Of a stretch of DNA of 47,689 bases, positions 25,239 through 33,215 are shown piece after piece. Source of the DNA: Deltaproteobacteria bacterium (GTDB taxonomy: Bacteria; Desulfobacterota; Desulfobaccia; Desulfobaccales; 0-14-0-80-60-11); the NCBI GenBank assembly GCA_023381945.1, contig JAMCQY010000049.1, positions 1 to 47,689 of the forward strand, given 5' to 3'. Position 1 is the first letter of the stretch. Every line of letters begins with the position of its first letter. The notes beneath the pieces are model-generated. The model was not told the origin of the DNA. It made no database searches and saw nothing but the letters and a program-made list of their open reading frames with translations. Both the position numbers and the translations under genes were made by a program.

Positions 25239-26411
25239 TTAAACATGCGCTTTTTTGTAGATCGGCGACATATCCCGCAGGGTCTGGACGATGCCCGGCA
25301 TGACCTCCAGGACCCGGCCGATATCGGCTTCGGTGGTGTCCCGGCCGAGGGTGAAGACCAGGGTGCCCTGGGCCAGGGCGTGGTCCAGGCCGGTGCCGAT
25401 GAGGACGTGGGAGGCCCTGAGCGATCCGGAGGCGCAGGCGGAGCGGGTATTGACGATAATGCCTTCGTCCTCCAACAGCATCATCAGGCTTTCGCCTTCG
25501 ATGTAAGTGACTGAGGCCGACAGCAGATGGGGAAGGCAGTGCTCCGGATGGCCGTTGATCTTGACTTCGGGGATTTTGGCCTTGATACCCTGCAACAACC
25601 GGTCTTTTAGGGCCTTAATCCGGGGCAGGTTGGCCGGCATTTCCTGGGCCGCGATTTCGGCGGCCGCGCCCATGCCTACGATGCCGATCTGATTTTCGGA
25701 GCCGGCCCGGCGTTTATTCTCCTGGAGACCGCCGTCCAACAGCGGCCAGATGGGGGTGCCTTTGCGGATATAAAGGGCGCCGACGCCCGAGGGGCCGTAG
25801 AACTGGTTGGCCGACAGACTCAGGAGGTTGACTCCCAGCTTCTGAACGTCCACCGGGATAATGCCGGTGGCGGCCACCGCGTCGGTGTGAAAGACGACCT
25901 TGTGTTTCTGGGCGATTTTGGCGATATCAGCAATGGGCTCGAGGGTGCCGATTTCGTTGTTGGCCAGCATGACGCTAATGAGGATGGTCTCCGGCGTGAT
26001 GGCCTTTTCCACTGCCGCGGGGTCTACCAGGCCGTATTGGTCCACGTCCAGGGAGGTCACCCGGTAATTCAACAGGCGCAGGGTGCGCAGAGAATTGAGC
26101 ACGGACTTGTGTTCGATGTTGCTGGTGATGATATGGCGGCCCTTCTCCCTAAGCCCGATGGCCACGCCTTTGAGGGCGTGATTGTTGGCTTCGGTGCCGC
26201 CGGAGGTGAAGACCACCTCTCTGGGGTCGACGGCGTTAATCAGTGACGCCACCCGGCCCCGGGCCTTTTCCAGGGCGGCGGCGGCCGGCTGGCCCAACTG
26301 ATTGTCCGAGGAGGGGTTGCCGAAGACCGTCTCCAGGTGGTGAATCATTGCCTCTTTGACTTTGGGATGCAGGGGCGTGGCGGATAGGTGATCCAGATAG
26401 ATCAATGCCAT
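25239..26411 (-). CDS. nifS: cysteine desulfurase, NifS/IscS type
   Basis: A 390-residue PLP enzyme that takes sulfur from cysteine for Fe-S cluster assembly. It begins MALIYLDHLSATPLHPKVKE. The motif VFTSGGTEANNHAL and the region HTDAVAATGIIPVDV (PLP-contacting Asp) are present. The loop with the catalytic cysteine reads TRSACASGS. The usual lysine-containing SxHK sequence is replaced by LSLSANQFYGPSGVGALY, so the expected PLP-Schiff-base Lys at His-Lys is not seen at that position, which is odd. The ATG at 26411 is chosen because upstream residues have no family similarity. It is 23 bp after the iscU-like gene. Confidence 0.88.
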   Translation of the reverse strand: MALIYLDHLSATPLHPKVKEAMIHHLETVFGNPSSDNQLGQPAAAALEKARGRVASLINAVDPREVVFTSGGTEANNHALKGVAIGLREKGRHIITSNIEHKSVLNSLRTLRLLNYRVTSLDVDQYGLVDPAAVEKAITPETILISVMLANNEIGTLEPIADIAKIAQKHKVVFHTDAVAATGIIPVDVQKLGVNLLSLSANQFYGPSGVGALYIRKGTPIWPLLDGGLQENKRRAGSENQIGIVGMGAAAEIAAQEMPANLPRIKALKDRLLQGIKAKIPEVKINGHPEHCLPHLLSASVTYIEGESLMMLLEDEGIIVNTRSACASGSLRASHVLIGTGLDHALAQGTLVFTLGRDTTEADIGRVLEVMPGIVQTLRDMSPIYKKAHV

Positions 26412-26434
26412 GGCGATTTCCTTTGCTGCGACCC

Positions 26435-26965
26435 TTAATGGTCGTGTTCGTGCGGCAGTTCCTGGCCGCAGGACATGCAGAAGTGGGCTTCTTCGTCCAC
26501 CTTGGTTTCGCAGTAGGGGCAGTAACATTTGCCGGCCTCGGTGCCCTTGACATGGGGCTCTTTGTCGATTTTGAGCTCCAAGGCTTTCACCTTGCCGGAT
26601 TTGCGGTCCTGGTAGTTCTTGATGGCGGAGTGCAGGGCGTCGGCCCCCAGGTTGGAGCAGTGCAGCTTGTTGGGCGGCAGGCCGCCTAAAGCCTCGGCCA
26701 CGTCGGCGTTGGTAATCTTCATGGCCTCTTCCAGGGTCTTGCCCTTAGCCATGGAGGTGATCATGCTGGAGACCGCAATGGCGGCGCCGCAGCCGAAGGT
26801 TTTGAACTTGACGTCTTCGAGGCGGTCGTCCTTCACCTTGATATAAACGCTCATCATGTCGCCGCATACCGGGTTGCCGACTTCGCCGAGGCCGTCGGCA
26901 TCCAGGATTTCGCCAACATTGCGGGGATTTTTGAAGTGGTCCATCACTATCGGGGAATAAGCCAT
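26435..26965 (-). CDS. nifU: IscU/NifU-type Fe-S scaffold with C-terminal zinc ribbon
   Basis: A 176-residue scaffold for Fe-S assembly. The IscU domain covers about residues 1-130, with cluster-ligand cysteines in NPVCGDMMSVYIK, FKTFGCGAAIAVSSM and PPNKLHCSNLGADAL. A C-terminal extension contains CYCPYCETKVDEEAHFCMSC, a zinc-ribbon-like four-Cys module, and ends HEHDH. GGAG lies six bases before the ATG at 26965. It is the promoter-proximal partner of the desulfurase gene. The lack of the internal NifU ferredoxin domain makes it an IscU-type protein with an added ribbon. Confidence 0.88.
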   Translation of the reverse strand: MAYSPIVMDHFKNPRNVGEILDADGLGEVGNPVCGDMMSVYIKVKDDRLEDVKFKTFGCGAAIAVSSMITSMAKGKTLEEAMKITNADVAEALGGLPPNKLHCSNLGADALHSAIKNYQDRKSGKVKALELKIDKEPHVKGTEAGKCYCPYCETKVDEEAHFCMSCGQELPHEHDH

Positions 26966-27240
26966 ATTCAACTCCAAGATAATAGATTCGATTAAACTAA
27001 TATATGATCAAAAGGCACAAAAATCAACAAGAAATCAGGCAGTTCCAGCCCGTTATGAACCAAGGTTCCCGTGGGGTTGCGGGAGATAAAAGGAATTCGC
27101 CGATTGATGCTGGCAAAGCAGCTGGTGCTTATTTTCACAAAGATTTTCTGAGCGGAAGCAATTTTTTTTAGGGGCGCGGACTGGGAGACATGTTTATCGT
27201 AAATGAAAACGGCCTTGGATGGTTGAAACGGAGAAAATCG

Positions 27241-27759
27241 ATGCTGTTTCACTGCCACCGGGTGCAGGCGAATTTTCCCGCCCAGAAGCTGGGCTTGGTG
27301 AGCCGGGATCAGACTAAGCTACGTTGGGACGAACACGGCGGCACCTTTGTGCTGTGGATAGAGGCCCTGGAAGCGGCAGAGGCTCCCGAACTCGAAGGGG
27401 AGGTAATGATCCGGCTGGAGGTCGACTTGCCGGAGCCTGCGTCCATGGCGCGCCAGGTTGAGGATTTCGCAGGCCAGCACAACCTGCGTCTGAGTTCCAG
27501 CGAGCCTGGCGTAGAACTATTGGAGAAGCCCATCCTGGTGGCCTGTCATGTCCCAGTAAAGCAGCTATTTATTTATTGTGAAGCCCCGCACCTGAGGTTG
27601 CAGCAGAGTAGTGCGGAAACCATGGAATTACAAATCAGCGGCGCCTTCAAGGCCAGTCGGGTCCCATGTCAGGAAACGGACCTGGTCATTCATCTGGAGA
27701 TGGCGGTCATGTGCCGCATCCTGGCCGGCTTGCTGGCCTGGGCCCGGAAAGGGCAATAA
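27241..27759 (+). CDS. protein of unknown function
   Basis: A 172-residue soluble protein beginning MLFHCHRVQANFPAQKLGLV. The sequence alternates beta-strand-like segments (GGTFVLWIEALEAAE, GEVMIRLEVDLPEP, KPILVACHVPVKQLFIYCE) and ends with a hydrophobic helix (MCRILAGLLAWARK). No family or catalytic motif is recognised. The longer frame to 27190 has a badly spaced ribosome site; GGAGAAAATCG precedes the start chosen. It stands alone between the divergent iscU-like gene and a block of repeats. Confidence 0.55.
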   Translation: MLFHCHRVQANFPAQKLGLVSRDQTKLRWDEHGGTFVLWIEALEAAEAPELEGEVMIRLEVDLPEPASMARQVEDFAGQHNLRLSSSEPGVELLEKPILVACHVPVKQLFIYCEAPHLRLQQSSAETMELQISGAFKASRVPCQETDLVIHLEMAVMCRILAGLLAWARKGQ

Positions 27760-27774
27760 ATGAGAGTAGGGCAG

Positions 27775-27901
27775 GGTAGGGGCGGGCCTCGGTGGCACAG
27801 GCCTCTGGCCTGTGGAAACCGGGCGACCCAGCGGGTCGCCCCTACGCACCGGCTGGAAAGCCTGTGCGCTATTAGGGCGGACACCTGGGTCCGCCCCTAC
27901 G
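27775..27901. repeat. composite block of palindromic spacer repeats
   Basis: A 127-bp mosaic: GTAGGGGCGGGCC, then GGCACAGGCCTCTGGCCTGTG, then GGGCGACCCAGCGGGTCGCCCC, then a GGCTGGAAAGCCTGTG piece, then GGGCGGACACCTGGGTCCGCCCC. It joins members of at least two spacer-repeat families in one place, directly before the start of the SagB-like gene. Confidence 0.75.
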
Positions 27902-27908
27902 GAGATCT

Positions 27909-28583
27909 ATGAACCTCATCCGGAGAATCTTTATGTTGAGCATGGGTCTGATGATGATGGTCACTCCCGGTCTGGGGGCCGAGGTGGTAAAGCTGCCGCC
28001 GCCGTCGTATAAGGGAAGCGTGTCGGTGGAGGAGGCCCTGAAGGCGCGGCGCACGGTGCGCGAGTTTGCCGCATGTTCGCTGGATTTGCAGCAGGTATCC
28101 CAGCTTCTGTGGGGGGCCGACGGCTTGAGCGATCTCCGGGGACTCCGGACTGCGGCCTCGGCTGGGGCCACTTATCCATTGGAGATTTTTCTGGTGGCGG
28201 GCGAGCTCGGCGTAACGGACCTGCCGACCGGGGTCTATCGTTACCTGGTGAAGGAGCACGCCCTGGAGCCGGGGCTCAGAGGCGATCTACGCCAGGCGGT
28301 GGCCCGGGCCTCCTTAAACCAAACCTGGATGACTCACGCCCCGGTCATCATGATCATTGCCGCGGAGTACCGCCGCTGCACCCAGCGCTACGGCGAACGC
28401 GGGATCATGTATACCCACATGGAGTCCGGCCACGTGGGCACCAATATCTTTCTGCAGGCCGAAGCCCTGGGGCTGGGGGCCGGCATCGTCGGGGCCTTCG
28501 AGGACAGGGGCCTGGGCCAGGTTTTGGGTCTGCCCAAGGAGCAGGCGCCTCTGTTGGTTATGCCGGTGGGGTATAAAAGATAG
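27909..28583 (+). CDS. exported SagB-type nitroreductase-family oxidoreductase
   Basis: A 224-residue protein with a signal peptide (FMLSMGLMMMVTPGLGA) followed by an FMN-dependent nitroreductase fold. The FMN-phosphate region SVEEALKARRTVREFA is characteristic, followed by SAGATYPLEIFLVAG, the SagB-type motif, and LGLGAGIVGAFEDRGL near the C-terminus. SagB-type enzymes oxidise thiazoline or oxazoline rings in peptide products; stand-alone copies have unknown substrates. An exported location is unusual for a flavin enzyme of this fold and would require Tat or flavin loading in the periplasm. No peptide-modification genes are nearby. Confidence 0.82.
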   Translation: MNLIRRIFMLSMGLMMMVTPGLGAEVVKLPPPSYKGSVSVEEALKARRTVREFAACSLDLQQVSQLLWGADGLSDLRGLRTAASAGATYPLEIFLVAGELGVTDLPTGVYRYLVKEHALEPGLRGDLRQAVARASLNQTWMTHAPVIMIIAAEYRRCTQRYGERGIMYTHMESGHVGTNIFLQAEALGLGAGIVGAFEDRGLGQVLGLPKEQAPLLVMPVGYKR

Positions 28584-28723
28584 GGATTAGGGGGCAGGGG
28601 TTAGAAAATTAGAGGGCTGCCGCTCCCCAAATAGGCGTCCGGGTGGGCCTTATGAAACTGCAAAATTAGTTTTCCATAATTTTCGATATAGATTAGTATA
28701 TTTCAATTCCCCTGGAGGCAGTC

Positions 28724-30391
28724 ATGGAGGATTGGAAGAACAAGCTTTATTTCAGTGATAATCTGGAGGTTCTGCGCCAGCATATCCCCATGGGCAGTGT
28801 TGACCTGATCTACCTGGACCCGCCGTTCAACTCCAACGCCACATATAATATGCTGTTTAAGGAACCCTCCGGGGAGCGGTCCGCCGCCCAAATCGCCGCG
28901 TTCGAAGACACCTGGATATGGGGGCCGCAGGCCGAAGAGGCCTTTGATGAAGCGGTCATGACAGGGCCGGCCAATCTGGCGGAGTTGCTCAAGGCGCTGC
29001 ACCAGGTGCTGCACCACAGCAATATGCTGGCTTACCTCAGTATGATGGCGGTGCGCCTGGTGGAGATGCACCGGGTGCTCAAGCCCACCGGCAGCCTCTT
29101 CCTCCACTGCGACCCAACCGCCAGCCATTACATCAAACTCATCCTGGATAACATCTTCAGTCCCAAGAATTTCCGCAATGAAATCATTTGGGAGCGTTCG
29201 CAGCCCAAGGGTCATACCAAGCTCCGTTTCTCCCGCTGCCATGACACCATTTTTTTCTACAGCAAGTCAGAAAACTCGGTGTTTAATCCGATCTACACGG
29301 AGCACGATCCGGCCTATCTGGAAAAGTTTTATCGGCACATGGAGCCGGAAACCGGCCGGCGGTATCATCTGGATAACCTCTTGAATCCGAACAAAGAAAG
29401 ACCCAACCTCACCTATGAGTTTCCACCCGGCAGCGGCATAGTGCGGGTCTGGCGTTGGACCGAAGAGCGCATGATACAGGCCTGGCAGGCAGGCCGGGTG
29501 GTAATTCCAGAAAAGGGTGAAGTGGCGCGCTATAAAAGGTATTTGGATGAAATGGAAGGCACTCCCATTAAGGACATCTGGTACGACATCGAACACCTGC
29601 ACGGCTCCAGCCACGAGTACTTGGGCTACCAGACCCAGAAGCCGGAATCTTTGCTGGAGCGAATCATCCGGGCCGGGAGCAACGAAAGGGACGTGGTCCT
29701 GGACCCCTTCTGCGGCTGCGGCACCGCCGTGGCGGTGGCCGAACGCCTGAAACGCCGTTGGATCGGTATTGACGTCACATACCTGGCCATTGACCTGATC
29801 AGGAAGAGATTGAAGGATTCGTTCGGCAATGAGCTGGCCGACTACGAAGAAATCGGCATTCCCCGGGACGTGCCCAGCGCTGAACGGCTTTTCAAGCTCA
29901 ATCCTTTTCAATTTGAGTGCTGGGTCTTGGCAACGGTGGGTGCCCGCAGCGCTAGAGAAAAGCGGGGGGCGGACCAGGGTATCGATGGGGTTATGAATTT
30001 GCGGGATGAATATAGCGGAGATTATAAAAAGATCATCTTTCAAGTGAAAGGCGGCCAGGTAGGGGTCTCCCAGGTCCGGGATTTGGTAGGGGTTTTGAAA
30101 AGGGAACAGGCGGAGATCGGCGTATTTTTGACTCTTAAGCGGCCCACCCGGCAGATGCGGCAGGAAGCAGACGACGTGGGGTCTTTCATTGACCCACAGT
30201 TCCCGCAGCAGCGTTTCCCCAGCCTGCAAATCTTGACCATTGAGGATATTTTCAAAGAGAAAAAAGTCTCTTTCCCTTCCTGGTGGTCCCAGGATACTTT
30301 TAAGCGGGCCGTCCGGCGTCGCAAAAATAACCCTGAGGAAAACCAAAATAATCTGTTAAAGGAATTGCAGGAACCATATTTTAGGGATTAG
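28724..30391 (+). CDS. DNA methyltransferase fused to Mrr-like restriction nuclease domain
   Basis: A 555-residue fusion. The N-terminal methyltransferase has motif IV LDPPFNSN at about residue 31 and motif I DPFCGCGTAVAVAERL at about 326, i.e. the beta-class order of N4-cytosine/N6-adenine enzymes. From about residue 391 the chain continues with LNPFQFECWVLATVGA, then GADQGIDGVMNL and KIIFQVKGGQVG. These match the acid and QxK positions of an Mrr-type PD-(D/E)xK endonuclease. Methylation and cleavage in one polypeptide would make a compact restriction-modification enzyme without a separate specificity subunit. CTGGAGGCAGTC precedes the ATG. No other restriction gene is seen. Confidence 0.87.
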   Translation: MEDWKNKLYFSDNLEVLRQHIPMGSVDLIYLDPPFNSNATYNMLFKEPSGERSAAQIAAFEDTWIWGPQAEEAFDEAVMTGPANLAELLKALHQVLHHSNMLAYLSMMAVRLVEMHRVLKPTGSLFLHCDPTASHYIKLILDNIFSPKNFRNEIIWERSQPKGHTKLRFSRCHDTIFFYSKSENSVFNPIYTEHDPAYLEKFYRHMEPETGRRYHLDNLLNPNKERPNLTYEFPPGSGIVRVWRWTEERMIQAWQAGRVVIPEKGEVARYKRYLDEMEGTPIKDIWYDIEHLHGSSHEYLGYQTQKPESLLERIIRAGSNERDVVLDPFCGCGTAVAVAERLKRRWIGIDVTYLAIDLIRKRLKDSFGNELADYEEIGIPRDVPSAERLFKLNPFQFECWVLATVGARSAREKRGADQGIDGVMNLRDEYSGDYKKIIFQVKGGQVGVSQVRDLVGVLKREQAEIGVFLTLKRPTRQMRQEADDVGSFIDPQFPQQRFPSLQILTIEDIFKEKKVSFPSWWSQDTFKRAVRRRKNNPEENQNNLLKELQEPYFRD

Positions 30392-30453
30392 GGGCCAGGG
30401 GTCAGGGATCAGAGAAGACTACCCATAATCCCTATCGGCTCAATGCTTACTGC

Positions 30454-30882
30454 TCAATTCTTCAAGTGTATATAAGTGCACATGGCCTTGGCCACCAGGC
30501 GGTCGCCCTGGCGCACTACCACTTCTCCCAGGGAAATAGTGCGGCCGCGTTTGGTGATGCGGGCCACGGCCTCCACCTCGCCCTCCCGCACCGCGCCCAG
30601 GAAGTTGATCTTCATCTCAACGGTGTTGAAGGTTTCACCCTCTTTGACCAGGCTATAGAGGGCGAAGGCCACCGCCTCATCGGCCAGGGCGGCGATCATG
30701 CCGCCTTGCAGGAGGCCGATGGAATTGGCCAGGTCCGGCTTGAAGGGCAGGACGAAGCGCGCATAGCCCTCGCCCAACTGGGGCGCCTGGATGCCGACGA
30801 ATTTGATGAACGGGTTGGCGGCCAGGCGAGCCCGGATGGCGGCTTCCGTTTCAGGCGGCAAGGGTTCGACAGGTTTGGTCAT
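30454..30882 (-). CDS. PaaI-type hotdog thioesterase
   Basis: A 142-residue hotdog-fold protein that likely hydrolyses acyl-CoA thioesters. It contains LANSIGLLQGGMIAALADEAVAFAL, the PaaI/YigI pattern with the catalytic Asp in the long helix, and TVEMKINFLGAVREGEVEAVARI, the following strands. ATG 30882 is chosen over 30894 because GGAG lies six bases upstream. It is a single gene on the minus strand between repeats; substrate is not readable. Confidence 0.87.
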   Translation of the reverse strand: MTKPVEPLPPETEAAIRARLAANPFIKFVGIQAPQLGEGYARFVLPFKPDLANSIGLLQGGMIAALADEAVAFALYSLVKEGETFNTVEMKINFLGAVREGEVEAVARITKRGRTISLGEVVVRQGDRLVAKAMCTYIHLKN

Positions 30883-30904
30883 GAGAATCTCCAAAAAATC
30901 TTTA

Positions 30905-30962
30905 ACCGCAGAGACGCAGAGGACGCAGAGAAATTTCTCTGTGTCCTTTGTGTCTCTGTGGT
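30905..30962. repeat. inverted repeat, ACCGCAGAGACGCAGAG type
   Basis: ACCGCAGAGACGCAGAGGAC faces an imperfect inverted copy GTCCTTTGTGTCTCTGTGGT across a short AAATTT centre. It forms a long hairpin in the divergent spacer between the thioesterase and cooC-like genes. A related one-armed sequence is at 44655-44687. Confidence 0.75.
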
Positions 30963-31009
30963 AAATTCTTTATAATATAAAAGATTAATTTCAAATTGGG
31001 AGATTATAA

Positions 31010-31774
31010 ATGAAAATCGCCATTAGCGGCAAAGGCGGCGTAGGCAAAACCACCCTGGCCGCCTTGCTGATTAAATATTTCCGCGATCAGGGGAAAAAGG
31101 TCTTGGCAGTGGACGCCGACCCTGACGCCAACCTGGCCCTGGCCCTGGGGGTGCCGGACCCTTCGAGTATCATACCCTTGAGCCAGATGAAGGAGATGGT
31201 GGCCGAGCGCACTGAATCCACGCCCGGCAAGATGGGCGGCTTCTTCAAGATGAATCCCAAGGTGGACGACATCCCGGAGAAATATTCCCGGCAGCTTGAC
31301 GGCATCAAGCTCATCGTCATGGGGGGCGTAAAAAAAGGCGGCAGCGGCTGCATTTGTCCGGAAAGCGTATTGCTGCGCACCCTGATGACCCACATGGTCT
31401 TGCTGCGGGATGAAGTGGTGGTCATGGATATGGAGGCAGGCATCGAACACCTGGGCCGGGCCACCGCCAAGGGCGTGGACAAGCTCATCGTGGTGGTGGA
31501 GCCGGGCCGCCGCAGCATCGAGACCGCCATGAACGTCAAGAGGCTGGCCGAAGATTTGGGCCTGCACAAGGTGGCGGTGGTGGGGAATAAAATTCGCGGG
31601 GCCGCTGATCAGGAATTCCTGAAACGGAATCTGCCGGACCTGCCCATCCTGGGCTTCATTCCCTTTAACGATGAGATCATCGAAGCCGATCTGAGTGGCC
31701 GGCCGCCCTATGAAGCCATCCCGGAATTGCTGGAAGTGGCCAAGGCCATCGCCGGGCAATTGACTGAGAAATAA
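31010..31774 (+). CDS. cooC: CooC-type nickel-insertion ATPase for CO dehydrogenase
   Basis: A 254-residue MinD/SIMIBI-class ATPase. It starts directly with the deviant Walker A motif, MKIAISGKGGVGKTTLAALL, followed by VLAVDADPDANLALALG. The segment GGSGCICPESVLL contains the Cys-x-Cys metal site known in CooC, and VVVMDMEAGIEHLGR is the switch region. CooC dimers bind Ni(II) and drive its insertion into the CODH C-cluster. No cooS/acsA gene is in the window, so the client is encoded elsewhere. Gene alone between repeats. Confidence 0.88.
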   Translation: MKIAISGKGGVGKTTLAALLIKYFRDQGKKVLAVDADPDANLALALGVPDPSSIIPLSQMKEMVAERTESTPGKMGGFFKMNPKVDDIPEKYSRQLDGIKLIVMGGVKKGGSGCICPESVLLRTLMTHMVLLRDEVVVMDMEAGIEHLGRATAKGVDKLIVVVEPGRRSIETAMNVKRLAEDLGLHKVAVVGNKIRGAADQEFLKRNLPDLPILGFIPFNDEIIEADLSGRPPYEAIPELLEVAKAIAGQLTEK

Positions 31775-31888
31775 GGGGTTAGGGGCCAGGGATCAGGGGC
31801 CAGGAGGTTAAGCCTTTACTGACCCCGGCTCCCTGATACCTGTCCTTTTTCCCTTTTACCCCCAACCATTTTTCCCTATACTGCAATA

Positions 31889-33157
31889 ATGCCTGACCAG
31901 CCTGCCCCCCAACTTTCCACCCGTCTGAAGATGTTGGTGGTCTTCGTGCTCTATTTCGCCGAAGGGGTGCCCTTCGGCTTCGTTTATACCACCCTGTCTT
32001 ATTATCTCAGGAGCCGGGGGGTGCCCCTCGAGCAGATCGGCATCTTGAGCCTCCTGGGGTTGGCCTGGAGCCTCAAGGTCTTGTGGAGCCCGCTGGCGGA
32101 CCGCTTCGGCTCGCGAGCCGCCTGGCTGGTGCCGGCCCAGGCTGCGGTAATTCTTAGTATGCTGGGATTGGCCTATTTGTCCGATGCGACGGTGGGCCCC
32201 GGTTTCTGGATACTGGTGGCAGTCCTGTGCCTGGCTTCGGCCACCCAGGACCTGGCGGTGGACGCCTATACCATCGACCTGTTGGATACGCAGGAATTGG
32301 GGATGGCCAATGGCATCCGCATCGGCGCCTACCGGGTGGGCCTCATCGCCGCGGGCGGGGGGGTCCTGATTCTCAGCGACCTGGTGGGCTGGAGTCCCAC
32401 CTTCGTGGGCGTCGCCCTGATCATGGCTGCCCTGGCGGTCACGGTGATGGCTTTCGGCCCTTTCCATTTGGCCCGGCCCGAGATTGCCCGGGCCGAGAAA
32501 GGACAGGGCGGCTTCAGCCAGATGAAAGAGTCGGTGAAGGGTCTGGCGAGCCTTCCCCACATCGGGGTCATCATCCTGTTTATCCTGGCCTATAAGGCTG
32601 GCGATGCCATGCTGGGGGCCATGGTAAGCGCCTTTTGGCGTGATCTGGGCTTCAGCGGCACCCAGTTCGGGGTGGCCTCCGTCACCGTGGGGAAAGCGCC
32701 GGCCATTTTGGGGGGCATCCTCGGCGGCGTGCTCACGGCTCGCTGGGGCATCAGCCGGGCCCTATGGCTGTTGGGGATTTTTCAGGCCTTGTCAATTTTG
32801 GGTTATTGGATTGCGGCGCTGCCGGGGACCTGGCATTACAGCATTTATTTGGCGACCCTGGTGGAAAATTTGGCCGGCCAGATGGGTTCGGCGGCCTTCA
32901 TGGCCTTTTTGATGAGCCTGTGCGACAAACGCTTCAGCGCCTCGCACTACGCCTTCCTCTCCATGCTCTTCGGCCTGAGCGGCCGGCTGTGCGGTTACCT
33001 GGGGGGCTGGCTGGCGGCCAGTTTCGGTTACGCCACCTTCTTTTTCCTGTGCTTCCTGGCGGCCTGGCCGGCCTTTGCCCTGTTGCCCTGGATTCTGCCC
33101 ACGGTGAGAAAAATTGAAGAAACGAATCACCGCGAGCAGTTGGCAGTTAGCAGTTAG
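31889..33157 (+). CDS. MFS permease, AmpG-like
   Basis: A 422-residue 12-helix transporter. The signature elements are FAEGVPFGFVYTTLSYYLRS, LGLAWSLKVLWSPLADRF, and SATQDLAVDAYTIDLLDTQE, the last typical of AmpG/acetyl-CoA-transporter members of the major facilitator superfamily. AmpG imports anhydro-muropeptides from the periplasm, which would fit the NagZ-like enzyme at 22300, although they are not adjacent. The C-terminal residues are encoded by a tandem spacer repeat (GCAGTTAGCAGTTAGCAG). Substrate is inferred only from family. Confidence 0.82.
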   Translation: MPDQPAPQLSTRLKMLVVFVLYFAEGVPFGFVYTTLSYYLRSRGVPLEQIGILSLLGLAWSLKVLWSPLADRFGSRAAWLVPAQAAVILSMLGLAYLSDATVGPGFWILVAVLCLASATQDLAVDAYTIDLLDTQELGMANGIRIGAYRVGLIAAGGGVLILSDLVGWSPTFVGVALIMAALAVTVMAFGPFHLARPEIARAEKGQGGFSQMKESVKGLASLPHIGVIILFILAYKAGDAMLGAMVSAFWRDLGFSGTQFGVASVTVGKAPAILGGILGGVLTARWGISRALWLLGIFQALSILGYWIAALPGTWHYSIYLATLVENLAGQMGSAAFMAFLMSLCDKRFSASHYAFLSMLFGLSGRLCGYLGGWLAASFGYATFFFLCFLAAWPAFALLPWILPTVRKIEETNHREQLAVSS

Positions 33158-33160
33158 CAG
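33134..33160. repeat. tandem CAGTTAG repeat
   Basis: GAGCAGTTGGCAGTTAGCAGT and one further TAGCAG unit: tandem heptamer-like units that overlap the last codons and stop of the MFS gene. Similar units occur at 36612-36670 and 37595-37620. Confidence 0.65.
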
Positions 33161-33169
33161 GAAATCTTT

Positions 33170-33193
33170 GGTAGCGCAGGCTTCCAGCCTGTG
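33170..33193. repeat. short inverted repeat, CAGGCT family
   Basis: GCGCAGGCTTCCAGCCTGTG: a compact hairpin related to those at 15612 and 35726, here between the MFS and THEP1 genes. Confidence 0.65.
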
Positions 33194-33215
33194 ACGTAAC
33201 CTGAAAAACATAAAT

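Noticed and set aside
31774..31888. Transcription terminator between cooC and the MFS gene
   Set aside because: The GGGGCCAGGG-type sequence is a member of a spacer-repeat family with an imperfect inverted half and no T run after a clean stem.
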